Shown here in pieces: positions 18,781-28,578 of a stretch of DNA of 64,000 nucleotides. Below the pieces are notes generated by a model that saw only the letters and a program-made list of their open reading frames with translations, made no database searches and was not told the origin of the DNA. Location: NCBI RefSeq assembly GCF_005144885.1, contig NZ_CP039690.1, positions 5,903,001-5,967,000 of the forward strand, written 5' to 3'. The position numbers and the translations under genes are program-made. The DNA comes from Phreatobacter stygius (lineage in GTDB: Bacteria; Pseudomonadota; Alphaproteobacteria; Rhizobiales; Phreatobacteraceae). How positions within the stretch are numbered: the first letter of the stretch is position 1; each line of letters begins with the position of its first letter.

Positions 18781-20468
18781 CCGCGCTCGACCCGGTCACC
18801 CTGGCGGTCCTGAAGGGCCGGCTCGAGCAGATCGCCGACGAGATGGACGCGACGCTCTACCGCTCGGCCTTCAATCCGATCATCGCGGAGGCGCGCGATG
18901 CCTGCCACGGGCTCTACCACCGCGACACCGGCGACACGCTGGTGCAGGGCACCAAGGGCCTGCCGATCTTCGTCGGCGCCATGGCCTTCGCGGTCAAGGC
19001 GGTGATCGACAAGGTCGCGCTCCAGGGTGATCTGAACCCCGGCGACACCTTCATCTTCAACGATCAATATGCCGGCGGCACCCATCTCAACGATTTCCGC
19101 CTGGTCCGGCCGATCTTCCGCGACGGCCGGCTGTTCTGCTGGCTCGCCTCCGCCGGTCATTGGCTCGACATCGGCGGCAATGTGCCGGGCGGCTACAATC
19201 CGGTCGCCACCGAGAGCTTCCAGGAAGGCGTGCTGATCCCGGTCGTCAAGCTGATCGCCAGGGGCGAGCTTCGCCAGGACATCGTCGACATCCTCGCCGC
19301 CAATTCGCGCCTGCCCAGTTCCAACTGGGGCGATCTCAACGGCCAGCTGAATGCGCTCGACCTGGGCGAGAAGCGCCTCGGCAGCCTGCTCGACGACTAT
19401 GGCGAGGCGGTCGTCGACCAGGCCTTCCAGGCCTTTTCCGACCGCGCCGAGGCCTTGATGCGCGAGGCGATCGGCGCGCTGCCCGACGGCATCTATGCCT
19501 TCGAGGACTATCTCGACAATGACGGCATCACCGACGAGAAACTGACGGTGGCGCTCGACCTCACCATTTCAGGCGACCGGATGACGCTGGATTTCTCGCG
19601 CTCCTCGCCGCCTTGCCAGGGGCCGATCAACATCTCGACCGCCACCACGGTCGCCGCCTGCTATGTGGCGCTCAAGCATGTCTTTACCGAAGTGCCGGCC
19701 AATGCCGGCTGCCTGAGGCCGATTGCCTTCGTCATTCCCGACACCACCCTGCTCGGGGCGCGGGCGCCCAAGCCGATGGCCGGTTATACCGAGACCATCC
19801 TGCGCCTGATCGGCGTGGTGTTCGGCGCGCTCGCCATTGCGGTGCCGGACCGGGCCACAGCGGGGCCCTTCGGCACCATCAACGCGCTGTCGATCGCCGG
19901 CCACCGCGCCAATGGCGCGCGCTGGGTGATGTTCTCCTTCTTCGGCGGCGGCCTTGGCGGCAATCCGGAGAGCGACGGCCTCAGCCATGCCAACAATCCG
20001 ATTTCGACCGCCACCATTCCACCGGTCGAGATCCTGGAGGCTGCCTATCCCGTGATGTTCACCCAATGGGCGCTGCGTCCGGATTCGGCCGGCGCCGGCC
20101 AGCATCGCGGCGGGCTCGGCGCGGTCTACGAGATCGAGCTTCTGGACGAGCGGGGCGCCGAGGTCTTCCTGCTCGGCGAACGTGGCCGTTACGCGCCGTT
20201 CGGCGTCAATGGCGGAACCGCGGCCGCGCTCAACCGCTTCACCTGGACCGACGACACCGGCACGCATGTGCCGCCGATGGCCTCCAAGATCACCGGGGTC
20301 AAGCTCGGGCAGGGACATCGCGTCAGGCTGGAAACGCCTGGCGGCGGCGGCTTCGGCGATCCGGCCAGGCGCGATCCGCAGGCGATCGCCCGCGACGTGA
20401 TCTTTGAATATGTCACGCCCGGCCATCTCGAAACCAACTATGCCAATAGCCTGGGAGACGAGACATGA
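18777..20468 (+). CDS. hyuB: Hydantoinase B / oxoprolinase family protein
   Basis: 563 residues from GTG 18777 (overlaps the lyase stop). HyuB features: DPVTLAVLKGRLEQIADEMDATLYRSAFNPII, FNDQYAGGTHLNDFRLV, and the Gly-rich end RVRLETPGGGGFGDPA. HyuB and HyuA together open cyclic amides with ATP (N-methylhydantoin, 5-oxoproline and related) or act in acetone/acetophenone carboxylases. Next to an importer and diacid enzymes a cyclic-imide or lactam substrate is plausible. Confidence 0.92.
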   Translation: MTALDPVTLAVLKGRLEQIADEMDATLYRSAFNPIIAEARDACHGLYHRDTGDTLVQGTKGLPIFVGAMAFAVKAVIDKVALQGDLNPGDTFIFNDQYAGGTHLNDFRLVRPIFRDGRLFCWLASAGHWLDIGGNVPGGYNPVATESFQEGVLIPVVKLIARGELRQDIVDILAANSRLPSSNWGDLNGQLNALDLGEKRLGSLLDDYGEAVVDQAFQAFSDRAEALMREAIGALPDGIYAFEDYLDNDGITDEKLTVALDLTISGDRMTLDFSRSSPPCQGPINISTATTVAACYVALKHVFTEVPANAGCLRPIAFVIPDTTLLGARAPKPMAGYTETILRLIGVVFGALAIAVPDRATAGPFGTINALSIAGHRANGARWVMFSFFGGGLGGNPESDGLSHANNPISTATIPPVEILEAAYPVMFTQWALRPDSAGAGQHRGGLGAVYEIELLDERGAEVFLLGERGRYAPFGVNGGTAAALNRFTWTDDTGTHVPPMASKITGVKLGQGHRVRLETPGGGGFGDPARRDPQAIARDVIFEYVTPGHLETNYANSLGDET

Positions 20469-22516
20469 GCGGCTCGACCCTGGTCGGTGTCGATGTCGGC
20501 GGCACCTTCACCGACCTGTTCTTCATGGACGAGGCAAAGGGCACCTTCCAGACCGCCAAGGTGCCGTCGAACCGCGGCGACGAGGCCGTCGGCTTCCTCG
20601 ACGGCCTGAAGCGCCTCGGGCCCCTGTCCGGCCTCGGCTCGATCGTCCACGGCACCACCGTCGGCACCAATGCGCTCCTCGAGCGCAAGGGCGCGCGGAT
20701 CGGCGTCATCACCACGCCGGGCTTTCGCGACGCGCTGGAGATGCGCCGGCGCGACCGCCGCAACACCTGGGGCCTGTGGGGTGATTTCGCCCCGATCGCC
20801 GATCGCGACCTGCGCGTCGAGGTCGGCGAACGCACGCTGGCCGACGGGACCGTGCGCCAGGCGGTCGATCCGGAAGAGGTTCGCCTCGCCGCCGAGGCGC
20901 TGATCGCCAAGAACGTCACGGCGCTCGCCATCGTCTTCATCAATTCCTACGCCAATCCGGCCAATGAGCGGGCGGCGGCCGCGGCCGCCCGCGCGGTCTG
21001 GCCGAACGAGCACGTCTCGGTGTCGTCGGAAATCCTGCCCGAGATCCGCGAATTCGAACGGGCCTCGACCACCGCGCTCAACGCCTATCTGCAGCCGGTG
21101 GTCGGGTCCTATCTCGCCAAGCTCGAGGCGGCGCTTGCCGGCGAGGCTTTCGGCGGGCCGTTCCATATCGTCCAGTCGAATGGCGGCGTCATGTCGACGG
21201 CCACCGCGCGCCGGCTGCCGGTGCGCACGGCGCTGTCGGGGCCCGCCGCCGGCGTCATCGCGGCCGCGGCGATCGCCGGGGCCGCCGGCTATCCCGATGT
21301 CATCACCGGCGATCTCGGCGGCACCTCCTTCGACGTTTCGCTGATCGCGGGCGGCGCGGCGGCGCTCGCGGCGCAGACGACGATCGATTTCGGCATGGTC
21401 ATCCGCAACCCGATGATCGAGATCACCACGATCGGCGCCGGCGGCGGTTCGATCGCCCATGTCGACAAGGGCGGCCTCCTGGAGGTCGGCCCGGAAAGCG
21501 CCGGCTCCCGGCCGGGCCCGGTCGCTTACGGCCAGGGCAATGACCGGCCGACCTTGACCGACGCCAATGTCGTGCTCGGCCGGATCAATGCCGAACGCCC
21601 CATTGGCGGGGCACTGAAGCGGCTCGACGTCGAGGCGGCGGCCGACGCCATCCGCCGGCATGTCGGCGGGCCGCTCGGGCTCGGCACCCACGAGGCGGCG
21701 GAAGCGATCATCCGGGTCGCCGATGCGCGCATGGCCGGCGCCATCCGGCTGGTCTCGATCGAGCGTGGCCACGATCCCGGCAAATTCGCCCTGGTGCCGT
21801 TCGGCGGCGGCGGCGCGCTGCATGCCGGCGCGCTGATCGCCGATATCGGGCTGAAGGCGGCCCTGGTGCCGCGCTTTCCCGGCGTCACCTCGGCCATGGG
21901 CTGCATCATCGCCGATATCCGCCACGACCAGGTGCAGACCTTGAACCTGGCGCTCGACGGTCTCGACGCGACAGCCCTCGACCGACGCATGGCGGCAGAA
22001 GGCGAGGCGGCGCGCGCCGTGGTCGCCGCGGCCGGCCTCAGCGTCGAGCGCATCGACGTGACCTTCGAACTCGACATGCACTATCTCGGCCAGACCCATA
22101 CCGTCGCCGTGCCGCTGCCGGTGATGCTTGCCGATGGCCGCACCGGCATTACCGGCGAGATCACGGCAAGAGCTTTCGAGGCCGCCTATTCGAGGGCGTT
22201 CTCGCGGCTCCTGCCGGGTCTTGGCGTGCGTATCGTCAATCTGCGCACCGCCGCGATCGGCCGCCGCCCCAAGGTCGATCTGGGCGCGCTGGCCCCCGGG
22301 CCCGACGCTTCGGTCGCCAAGGCGCGCCTCGGCGACCGCAAGGTCTGGTTCGGCGGCTGGCGCGACACCGCCATCTGGTCGCGGCTCGACCTGCCGGTCG
22401 GTGCCGTCATCGAAGGCCCGGCCATCCTGGAACAGCCTGACGCCACCACCGTGGTGCCGCCGGGCCAGCGCGGCCGGGTCGACCGGCTCGGCAACCTGAT
22501 CGTGGAACGCAACTGA
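20465..22516 (+). CDS. hyuA: Hydantoinase A / oxoprolinase family protein
   Basis: 683 residues from ATG 20465, overlapping hyuB (ATGA). ASKHA-type ATP-binding start GVDVGGTFTDLFFMDEAKG, then VHGTTVGTNALLERKGA, the central PAAGVIAAAAIAG and GGTSFDVSLIAGG, and a C-terminal beta-rich domain. It supplies the ATPase half of a HyuAB-type enzyme. Order here is B then A. The stop overlaps the next start by one base. Confidence 0.93.
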   Translation: MSGSTLVGVDVGGTFTDLFFMDEAKGTFQTAKVPSNRGDEAVGFLDGLKRLGPLSGLGSIVHGTTVGTNALLERKGARIGVITTPGFRDALEMRRRDRRNTWGLWGDFAPIADRDLRVEVGERTLADGTVRQAVDPEEVRLAAEALIAKNVTALAIVFINSYANPANERAAAAAARAVWPNEHVSVSSEILPEIREFERASTTALNAYLQPVVGSYLAKLEAALAGEAFGGPFHIVQSNGGVMSTATARRLPVRTALSGPAAGVIAAAAIAGAAGYPDVITGDLGGTSFDVSLIAGGAAALAAQTTIDFGMVIRNPMIEITTIGAGGGSIAHVDKGGLLEVGPESAGSRPGPVAYGQGNDRPTLTDANVVLGRINAERPIGGALKRLDVEAAADAIRRHVGGPLGLGTHEAAEAIIRVADARMAGAIRLVSIERGHDPGKFALVPFGGGGALHAGALIADIGLKAALVPRFPGVTSAMGCIIADIRHDQVQTLNLALDGLDATALDRRMAAEGEAARAVVAAAGLSVERIDVTFELDMHYLGQTHTVAVPLPVMLADGRTGITGEITARAFEAAYSRAFSRLLPGLGVRIVNLRTAAIGRRPKVDLGALAPGPDASVAKARLGDRKVWFGGWRDTAIWSRLDLPVGAVIEGPAILEQPDATTVVPPGQRGRVDRLGNLIVERN

Positions 22517-23112
22517 TGGATCTCGCGACGACGGCCCTGCTGCTCTGCGACCTGCAGAACGACTTCATCCACCCCGATGGCGCCTATGGCCGCGCCGGCC
22601 AGGCCGCGCCTCAGATCGAGGCGGTGCCGGTGCGGATGAAGCCGCTCGCCGATCTCGTCCGCAAGCATGGCGGCTGGATCGTCTCGACCCATTTCACCCT
22701 GGTCCCGGGCAAGGCCGGCGAGCCGTTCATCTCACCTCATCTGAAAAAGCTTCGGCCGTTCCTGGCCAAGGGCGATTTCCTGCCCGGCTCCTGGGGCCAT
22801 GATCTGGTCGACGGTCTCAAGCCGGCCGACATCCAGGTCGAGAAGGTGGCGTTTTCGGCCTTTTACATGTCCAGGCTCGAATGGGTGCTGAGAAAGGCCG
22901 GCATCACGCACCTCGTGGTCTCCGGCATCGTCACCAATGGCGGCGTCGCCTCGACCGTGCGCGATGCCCATGTCCGGGATTTCGAGGTGACCGTCATCGA
23001 GGACGGCTGCGCGGCCTTTTCGCCGCAGGTTCATGCCGAGGCGATCGCCGGCCTGAGGCCGGTGGCACATATCGCGACGATTGCCGAAGTGATCGCCGAA
23101 ATCGGTGGGTGA
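22516..23112 (+). CDS. Isochorismatase-fold (cysteine hydrolase-like) protein lacking the catalytic cysteine
   Basis: 198 residues. Asp12 in LLLCDLQNDF and Lys110 in VEKVAFSAF match two members of the usual Asp-Lys-Cys triad. The loop that normally reads TN-x-C-V reads VTNGGVAST, with Gly143 where the nucleophile should be. Nicotinamidase/maleamate-amidohydrolase chemistry therefore looks impossible, whereas isochorismatases such as PhzD also lack that Cys. It may be a vinyl-ether-type hydrolase, a lyase or a non-catalytic partner. It overlaps hyuA by one base. Confidence 0.85.
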   Translation: MDLATTALLLCDLQNDFIHPDGAYGRAGQAAPQIEAVPVRMKPLADLVRKHGGWIVSTHFTLVPGKAGEPFISPHLKKLRPFLAKGDFLPGSWGHDLVDGLKPADIQVEKVAFSAFYMSRLEWVLRKAGITHLVVSGIVTNGGVASTVRDAHVRDFEVTVIEDGCAAFSPQVHAEAIAGLRPVAHIATIAEVIAEIGG

Positions 23113-23229
23113 GGGGGAGTGGCGGCGCATGAACCCTCGCCCGCGTCTTCGCGGGAGAGGGTTATCTGGCGCTGTCTTCGCCCGCGCAGCGCAAGCCTCC
23201 GGCCAGCCTGACTTCCGAGCGAGAACCAC
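23113..23229. repeat. Intra-operon spacer with a 32-bp stem-loop
   Basis: The only sizeable gap in the operon. 23132-23163 forms a hairpin with 14-bp arms (AACCCTCGCCCGCG and CGCGGGAGAGGGTT, one mismatch) around TCTT. There is no T-tract, so it is more likely an mRNA-stability or dispersed-repeat hairpin than a terminator. Confidence 0.6.
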
Positions 23230-24633
23230 ATGTCCCGCGTCCTGTTCGATGACCTGCCTTTCGACACGACCATTGCCCTGGCCATCATTGGCGGCGGCGC
23301 GGCGGGCCTCTGCGCGGCGCTGGCCGCGACCGAAGCCGGCGCCGAGCCGGTCGTGTTCGAGCGCGACCCGCTGCCGCAAGGCTCGACCGCGCTCTCGGCC
23401 GGCCTGATCCCGGCGCCGGCGACGGCGGCGCAGCGTGCTGCCGGCATCGTCGACAGCACCGAACTCTTTGCCCTGGATATCCAGGCCAAGGCCCATGGCG
23501 AGGCCGATCCGACGGTGCTGGCGCTGGCGACCGAGGGAGCCGGCCCCGCCATCGACTGGTTGACCGATCGCCACGGTCTCGCCTTCACCGTCATCGGCGA
23601 CTTTTCTTATCCCGGCCATTCCGCGCGGCGCATGCACGGGCTTGCCTCGCGCTCCGGCGCCGAACTGATCGACCGGCTGCGCGCCGCCGCCGAACGGGCC
23701 GGCGTGGCGATCCTGACCGGCGCCCATGTCACGGCGCTGATCGCGCGGCCGGACGGCACCGCACGCGGCCTGGAGCTGACCCGGCCCGACGGCGCCGTCG
23801 AGCGGATCGGCGCCACCGCCGTCGTGCTCGCCTGCAACGGTTATGGCGGCAACAAGCACCTGGTCGCCAGCCATATCCCCGAGCTCGAACAGGCGCTCTA
23901 TTTCGGCCATGCCGGCAATCAGGGCGACGCGGTTCTGTGGGGCCAGGCGCTGGGCGCCGGGCTGAAACACATGACCGGCCACCAGGGCCACGGTTCGGTG
24001 GCCCATCCCCACGGCATCCTGATCTCCTGGGCGGTCATCATGGAGGGCGGCTTCCAGGTCAATGCCTCGGGGCATCGGTTCTGGAACGAGGCGCAGGGCT
24101 ATTCCGAGGCCGGCGTCGCCGTGCTTGGCCAGCCCGGCGGCATCGCCTGGGACATTTTCGACACACGCATTGCCGGCATTGCCGGCCAGTTCGAGGATTT
24201 CCGCCGCGCCGGGGCGGCGGGCGCCATCGTCACGGCCGAGACGCCGGAGGCGCTCGCGCAAGCCATGAAGATGTCGCCTCAACCGATTCGAGAGACTCTC
24301 GAATCGGTTGCCGGCTTCAAGCGGAATGGCGGAACCGATGTCCTGGGCCGCGACTGGTCCGGCCTGCCGCAGCTCGTGCCGCCTTATCGGGCCGTGCGCG
24401 TCACCGGCGCGCTATTCCATACCCAGGGCGGACTTCGGGTCGATCGGCAGGCGCGGGTCTGCCGCCCCGACGGATCGGTCCTGCCCAATCTTTTCGCGGC
24501 TGGGGGTGCGGCGGTGGGGGTGTCAGGTCCGCATTCCTCAGGTTATCTTTCCGGCAATGGCCTCGTGACCGCCGTCGTCCTCGGACGCATCGCAGGGGCC
24601 GAGGCGGCCAGACAGGTTCTTGATGCCAGTTGA
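23230..24633 (+). CDS. FAD-dependent oxidoreductase, fumarate reductase / tricarballylate dehydrogenase-like
   Basis: 467 residues. Dinucleotide-binding N-terminus LAIIGGGAAGLCAALAATE with an acidic FAD-ribose residue (VVFERD), a mobile cap domain in the middle, and the C-terminal FAD-closing HTQGGLRVDRQARVCRPDGS and SGYLSGNGL. This flavoprotein family oxidises or reduces alpha,beta bonds of diacids (fumarate reductase, tricarballylate or ketosteroid dehydrogenases). In this operon it would suit dehydrogenation of a substituted succinate to the maleate form used by the LeuCD-like hydratase. The coding sequence contains a perfect 31-bp palindrome at 24280-24310. Confidence 0.88.
   Translation: MSRVLFDDLPFDTTIALAIIGGGAAGLCAALAATEAGAEPVVFERDPLPQGSTALSAGLIPAPATAAQRAAGIVDSTELFALDIQAKAHGEADPTVLALATEGAGPAIDWLTDRHGLAFTVIGDFSYPGHSARRMHGLASRSGAELIDRLRAAAERAGVAILTGAHVTALIARPDGTARGLELTRPDGAVERIGATAVVLACNGYGGNKHLVASHIPELEQALYFGHAGNQGDAVLWGQALGAGLKHMTGHQGHGSVAHPHGILISWAVIMEGGFQVNASGHRFWNEAQGYSEAGVAVLGQPGGIAWDIFDTRIAGIAGQFEDFRRAGAAGAIVTAETPEALAQAMKMSPQPIRETLESVAGFKRNGGTDVLGRDWSGLPQLVPPYRAVRVTGALFHTQGGLRVDRQARVCRPDGSVLPNLFAAGGAAVGVSGPHSSGYLSGNGLVTAVVLGRIAGAEAARQVLDAS
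24280..24310. repeat. Perfect 31-bp palindrome within the flavoprotein gene
   Basis: Arms CAACCGATTCGAGAG and CTCTCGAATCGGTTG, 15 bp each, flank one central A with no mismatch. It stays in frame (PQPIRETLESV). Confidence 0.9.
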
Positions 24634-26542
24634 TCTCGAAGGGCTTCGCCCGATCCTTGCCCGCGTCAAGGCGACGCCCGCGAGCCCGCATCCCGACGAG
24701 TGGATGGCGGCGGCCTGTCCGCAGGCAACCGTCGAACAGCGGTTTCAACTGAGGGCGATGCTGTCGGAGGTGCCGGAACCCTCGTTCGAGCCCGACGCCG
24801 GGCGCATTCCGGCGCTGCAGAAGCGCCTGGCCAAGCTGAAGCTCGCCGCCTTCCTGGTGCCGCGCTCCGACGAGCATCAGGGCGAATATATCGTGGCGCG
24901 TGCCGAGCGGCTGAAATGGCTGACCGGCTTTTCGGGGTCCGCCGGTTTCGTCGTGGTCCTGCGCAAGCAGGCGGCGCTCTTCGTCGACGGCCGCTACACC
25001 TTGCAGGCGCCGGCCGAGACCGACGCCAGCGTCATCGAATGCCGCCATTTCAAGAAGCCGCCGGCGATCGAATGGCTCGCCGCCAAGGTCAAGGCCGGCG
25101 ACCGGGTCGGTTACGACCCGCGTATCACGCCGGTGAGCGAGGCCGAGCGCTGGCGCGACGCCATGGCCAAGGCCGGCGCCGAACTGGTGGCGCTCGACGA
25201 CAATCCGATCGATCAGCTCTGGACCGATCAGCCGGACGATCCCTTTGCTTCCGTCCATGCCCACCCCTTGGCCTTTGCCGGCGAGAAGAGCGCCGACAAG
25301 CGTGCCCGCCTCGGCGAGGAAGTGGCCCGGCGCGGCGCCAAGGCGACGGTGCTGAACCAGCTCGATTCGATTGCCTGGATCCTCAATGTGCGCGGCGGCG
25401 ACACGCCCTCGACGCCCCTGGTGCAGAGCTTCCTGGTGCTGTCATCCGACGGCCACGCCACCTGGTTCGTCGACCAGCGCAAGCTCACCGCCGGTCTCGC
25501 CCATCACCTCGGCAATGGTGTCACCATCCGCCCGATCGAGGCTTTCGCCGACGGCCTGAAGGACCTGGCCGGCGAGACCGTTTCGATCGAACCCGACACG
25601 TCAACGGCCTGGATCGAGGCGCAGTTGAAGGCGGCTGGCGCCAAGGTCATGCGCGGCGCCGATCCCAGCGTCCTGCCCAAGGCGCGCAAGAACCATGCGG
25701 AGCTCGCCGGCACGCGCAAGGCGCATATCCGCGACGGCGCCGCCATGGTGCGCTTCCTCGCCTGGTTCGATGCCGAAGCCCTGGGCTTGAGCGAACTCCA
25801 GGTGATGGCCAAGCTGGAGGAGACCCGCGGCGAGGACCCGATGTATCGGGGCTCGAGCTTCACCACCATTGCCGGTTCCGGCCCGAACGGCGCCATCGTG
25901 CATTACCGCGCGACCGAGGCGACCGCCCGGCCGGTCGAGGCGGGAACCTTCTTCCTGCTCGATTCCGGCGGCCAATATGGCGACGGCACCACCGACATCA
26001 CCCGCACCATTCCGGTCGGCCGGCTGCCGCGCGAATTGAAGCGGCATTTCACCCTGGTGCTGAAGGGCCATATCGCGGTCGCCACGGCGCGCTTTCCGAA
26101 GGGCACCGGCGGCATCGCCATTGACGGTTTCGCCCGCCGCCATCTCTGGGCCAACGGGCTCGATTTCGACCATGGCACCGGCCATGGCGTCGGCAGCTAT
26201 CTCGGCGTCCATGAGGGCCCGGCGCGGATCTCGCCATTGAGCCAGGTGCCGCTCGAGCCCGGCATGATCCTGTCCAACGAGCCCGGTTACTACAAGACCA
26301 GCTCCCACGGCATCCGCATCGAGAACCTGCTGGTGGTGCGCGAGGCTGCCGCCGAAGGCTTCCTGGAGTTCGAGACCATCACGCTGTGCCCGATCGACCG
26401 GCGCGCCATTGACGTCGGCCTGCTCGATCCGGCCGAGCGCGAATGGATCGATGGCTACCACGCGCGTGTGGCGAAGGCCCTGGCCAGGCAGCTCGAAGGT
26501 CCGGCGCTCGCCTGGCTCAAGCGGATGACCAAGCCGCTCTGA
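24623..26542 (+). CDS. M24-family metallopeptidase (Xaa-Pro aminopeptidase P type)
   Basis: 639 residues from ATG 24623 (a TTG one codon earlier is possible). Two creatinase-like N-domains, then the pita-bread catalytic domain with metal-ligand motifs FLLDSGGQYGDGTTDITRT (two Asp), GTGHGVG (His) and NEPGYYK (Glu). It is the three-domain eukaryote-like APP1 length. It would remove an N-terminal residue preceding proline. It overlaps the flavoprotein gene by 11 bp, so it is co-transcribed, but its link to the pathway is unclear. Confidence 0.9.
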   Translation: MPVDLEGLRPILARVKATPASPHPDEWMAAACPQATVEQRFQLRAMLSEVPEPSFEPDAGRIPALQKRLAKLKLAAFLVPRSDEHQGEYIVARAERLKWLTGFSGSAGFVVVLRKQAALFVDGRYTLQAPAETDASVIECRHFKKPPAIEWLAAKVKAGDRVGYDPRITPVSEAERWRDAMAKAGAELVALDDNPIDQLWTDQPDDPFASVHAHPLAFAGEKSADKRARLGEEVARRGAKATVLNQLDSIAWILNVRGGDTPSTPLVQSFLVLSSDGHATWFVDQRKLTAGLAHHLGNGVTIRPIEAFADGLKDLAGETVSIEPDTSTAWIEAQLKAAGAKVMRGADPSVLPKARKNHAELAGTRKAHIRDGAAMVRFLAWFDAEALGLSELQVMAKLEETRGEDPMYRGSSFTTIAGSGPNGAIVHYRATEATARPVEAGTFFLLDSGGQYGDGTTDITRTIPVGRLPRELKRHFTLVLKGHIAVATARFPKGTGGIAIDGFARRHLWANGLDFDHGTGHGVGSYLGVHEGPARISPLSQVPLEPGMILSNEPGYYKTSSHGIRIENLLVVREAAAEGFLEFETITLCPIDRRAIDVGLLDPAEREWIDGYHARVAKALARQLEGPALAWLKRMTKPL

Positions 26543-26685
26543 TCTGCCCAGAACCGCCTTCCGGTTGAATGGGAGCTGGCAACACACTCGTTTTGCTGGA
26601 TTTTTCAAAGCCTCATACAGTTCCGGAACCGTTTGTTAAGGCTGCTCGCTGATCGTCCCCTTGGGCTGTAACCATTGGGGACCCT

Positions 26686-28386
26686 ATGCGCTTTCTGAAT
26701 CGCCTGCCGCTCGCGGCAAAAGTCGCCGCGCTCGCCGCAATGCTGATCACGGTCGTCGCCGCCGGCGCCGCCTGGTTCTCGGTTTCCGAGATCAACACCA
26801 GGATGGACGCGATCGTCGAGGCCCAGATCACCGAACGCACCATTGCCATGGCCAAGGCGCTCGAACTCGGCATCGAGGGCGCCGTGGTCGAACGCAATGC
26901 CGCCGGCCAGCTGCTGCGCGTGAAGGTGTCGGCCCTGCCCAAGGAAGGCGATCACCGGATCGTCGATCATGCGACCGAAGCCGCATCCATGTTCCGGATC
27001 GACCCGGCGACCGGCGACCTGATCCGCCATTCGAGCTCGGTGAAGGCCGCCGATGGCCAGCGCGTGGTCGGCACCCGCATCCCCGCGGCCAGCCGGGTGG
27101 CCCAGTCGATCCGGCGCGGCGAGGTGTTGACCGACCATATCGTCGTCGCCGATATCCCGCGGATCGCCCGCTACCTGCCGATCGTCGCAGCCGACGGCAA
27201 GGTGCTGGGCGCGATCGGCGCCGGCGTCAGCCGGCTGGATGCCGAAAGGTCGGTCGCCGCCATGCGCAACGGCGTTCTCGCCGCGCTGGCGCTGCTGACC
27301 CTGACCGCCGCCGTCGGCGTCTTCTTCATGTTAACCCGCTTCCTCCGGCCGGTGCGTGAGGTTGCCGATGCCATTGGCGCGCTCGCCGAGGACAAGGTCG
27401 TGGCGCCGCTCAAATATGCCACCCGCCAGGACGAGATCGGCCTGATGGCGCGCGCCGTCGACAATCTCGCCGCGCGTCTGGCCGAACGCGCCGAAATGCG
27501 CGCCAGCGAGGATGCCCGCACCGCTGCCGAACTCGATCGGCGTCGGCGCATCGAAACCGCCATCGGCGCCTTCGATACGGCGATCGGCGGCGTGGTCGAT
27601 CATGTCGCCTCGCGGGCGCGCGCCGTTGGCGACGCCTCCGGCACGGCAACCGTTTCGGGCGAGGCGGCGGAGACCGGCGCCCGCGAAACCATCGCGGCGA
27701 CGGAAGAAACGCTCAGCCGCGTCACCGGCATTGCCGGCGCGACCGAAGAGCTCAATGCCGCGATCGTCGAGATCCGCCGCCAGACCGAGGAAGCCCTGAA
27801 CGTCTCGGCGGAAGCGACCCGCGCGGTCGAGTCGGCTGCCGGCGATGTCGGCGGCCTGGCCTCGACCGCGGAAAAGATCGGCGAGGTGGTGCAGCTCATT
27901 CGCGCCATTGCCGAACAGACCAATCTCCTGGCGCTGAATGCCACGATCGAGGCGGCGCGCGCCGGGGAGGCGGGCAGGGGCTTTGCAGTGGTGGCGAGCG
28001 AGGTCAAGCAGCTCGCCTCCCAGACCGCGCGGGCAACGGAAGACATTGCCGGCCAGGTCTCGGCCATCCAGCAGGCGACCGGCCGCACCGTGTCGTCGAT
28101 GTCGGGCATTTCCGACACGGTGGTGAAGATGCGCAATGCCAGCGAAGCGATCTCGAATGCCATCGACCAGCAGGCCATGGCGACCCGCGAGATCGGCGTC
28201 AGCGTCGAAAGCGCCGCCGCCGTCGCCCAGGAAGCCGGCCAGGCGATCGGCACCGTGTCGGAGCGGATCGGCGCGGTCGGTTCGGCCGTGCAGTCGCTGA
28301 ACCAGGTGGCCAGCGGCCTCGACGCCGATGTGACCGCCTTGCGCGACGCGGTCGGCACCTTCCTCGGAGCCGTCAAGGCGGCGTAG
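26686..28386 (+). CDS. Methyl-accepting chemotaxis protein
   Basis: 566 residues. TM1 about 9-31, a periplasmic Cache-like sensor about 35-195 with [23 protein letters not shown]2 about 197-217, HAMP, then the signalling hairpin with the conserved tip [34 protein letters not shown] (tip shown in part: [19 protein letters not shown]). It senses a periplasmic ligand and drives CheA/CheW. It begins 143 bp after the catabolic operon and may detect that operon's substrate, which is inference. No CheR-tether pentapeptide at the C-terminus. Confidence 0.95.
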   Translation: MRFLNRLPLAAKVAALAAMLITVVAAGAAWFSVSEINTRMDAIVEAQITERTIAMAKALELGIEGAVVERNAAGQLLRVKVSALPKEGDHRIVDHATEAASMFRIDPATGDLIRHSSSVKAADGQRVVGTRIPAASRVAQSIRRGEVLTDHIVVADIPRIARYLPIVAADGKVLGAIGAGVSRLDAERSVAAMRNGVLAALALLTLTAAVGVFFMLTRFLRPVREVADAIGALAEDKVVAPLKYATRQDEIGLMARAVDNLAARLAERAEMRASEDARTAAELDRRRRIETAIGAFDTAIGGVVDHVASRARAVGDASGTATVSGEAAETGARETIAATEETLSRVTGIAGATEELNAAIVEIRRQTEEALNVSAEATRAVESAAGDVGGLASTAEKIGEVVQLIRAIAEQTNLLALNATIEAARAGEAGRGFAVVASEVKQLASQTARATEDIAGQVSAIQQATGRTVSSMSGISDTVVKMRNASEAISNAIDQQAMATREIGVSVESAAAVAQEAGQAIGTVSERIGAVGSAVQSLNQVASGLDADVTALRDAVGTFLGAVKAA

Positions 28387-28410
28387 GTCGCTCTGAAATC
28401 GACAAACCGA

Positions 28411-28444
28411 AAGCCCGCCCGGCACAGCCGCGGCGGGCTTTTTT
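28411..28444 (+). terminator. Rho-independent terminator after the chemoreceptor
   Basis: AAGCCCGCC (28411-28419) pairs with GGCGGGCTT (28432-28440), followed immediately by further T residues (28441-28444). Twenty-four bases after the chemoreceptor stop. Confidence 0.85.
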
Positions 28445-28578
28445 CGTGGGCCGAGGCAGGTTCGGGCGAACGAAAACGAACAGCCGAACCAATCCTCTCG
28501 CTTTGGGAGCGGGTTGATTTCGCTGAGCTTCCGCCTTCAGGCGAGATGATATCAACCGTCGCTCGGCCCCAGTTCCCC

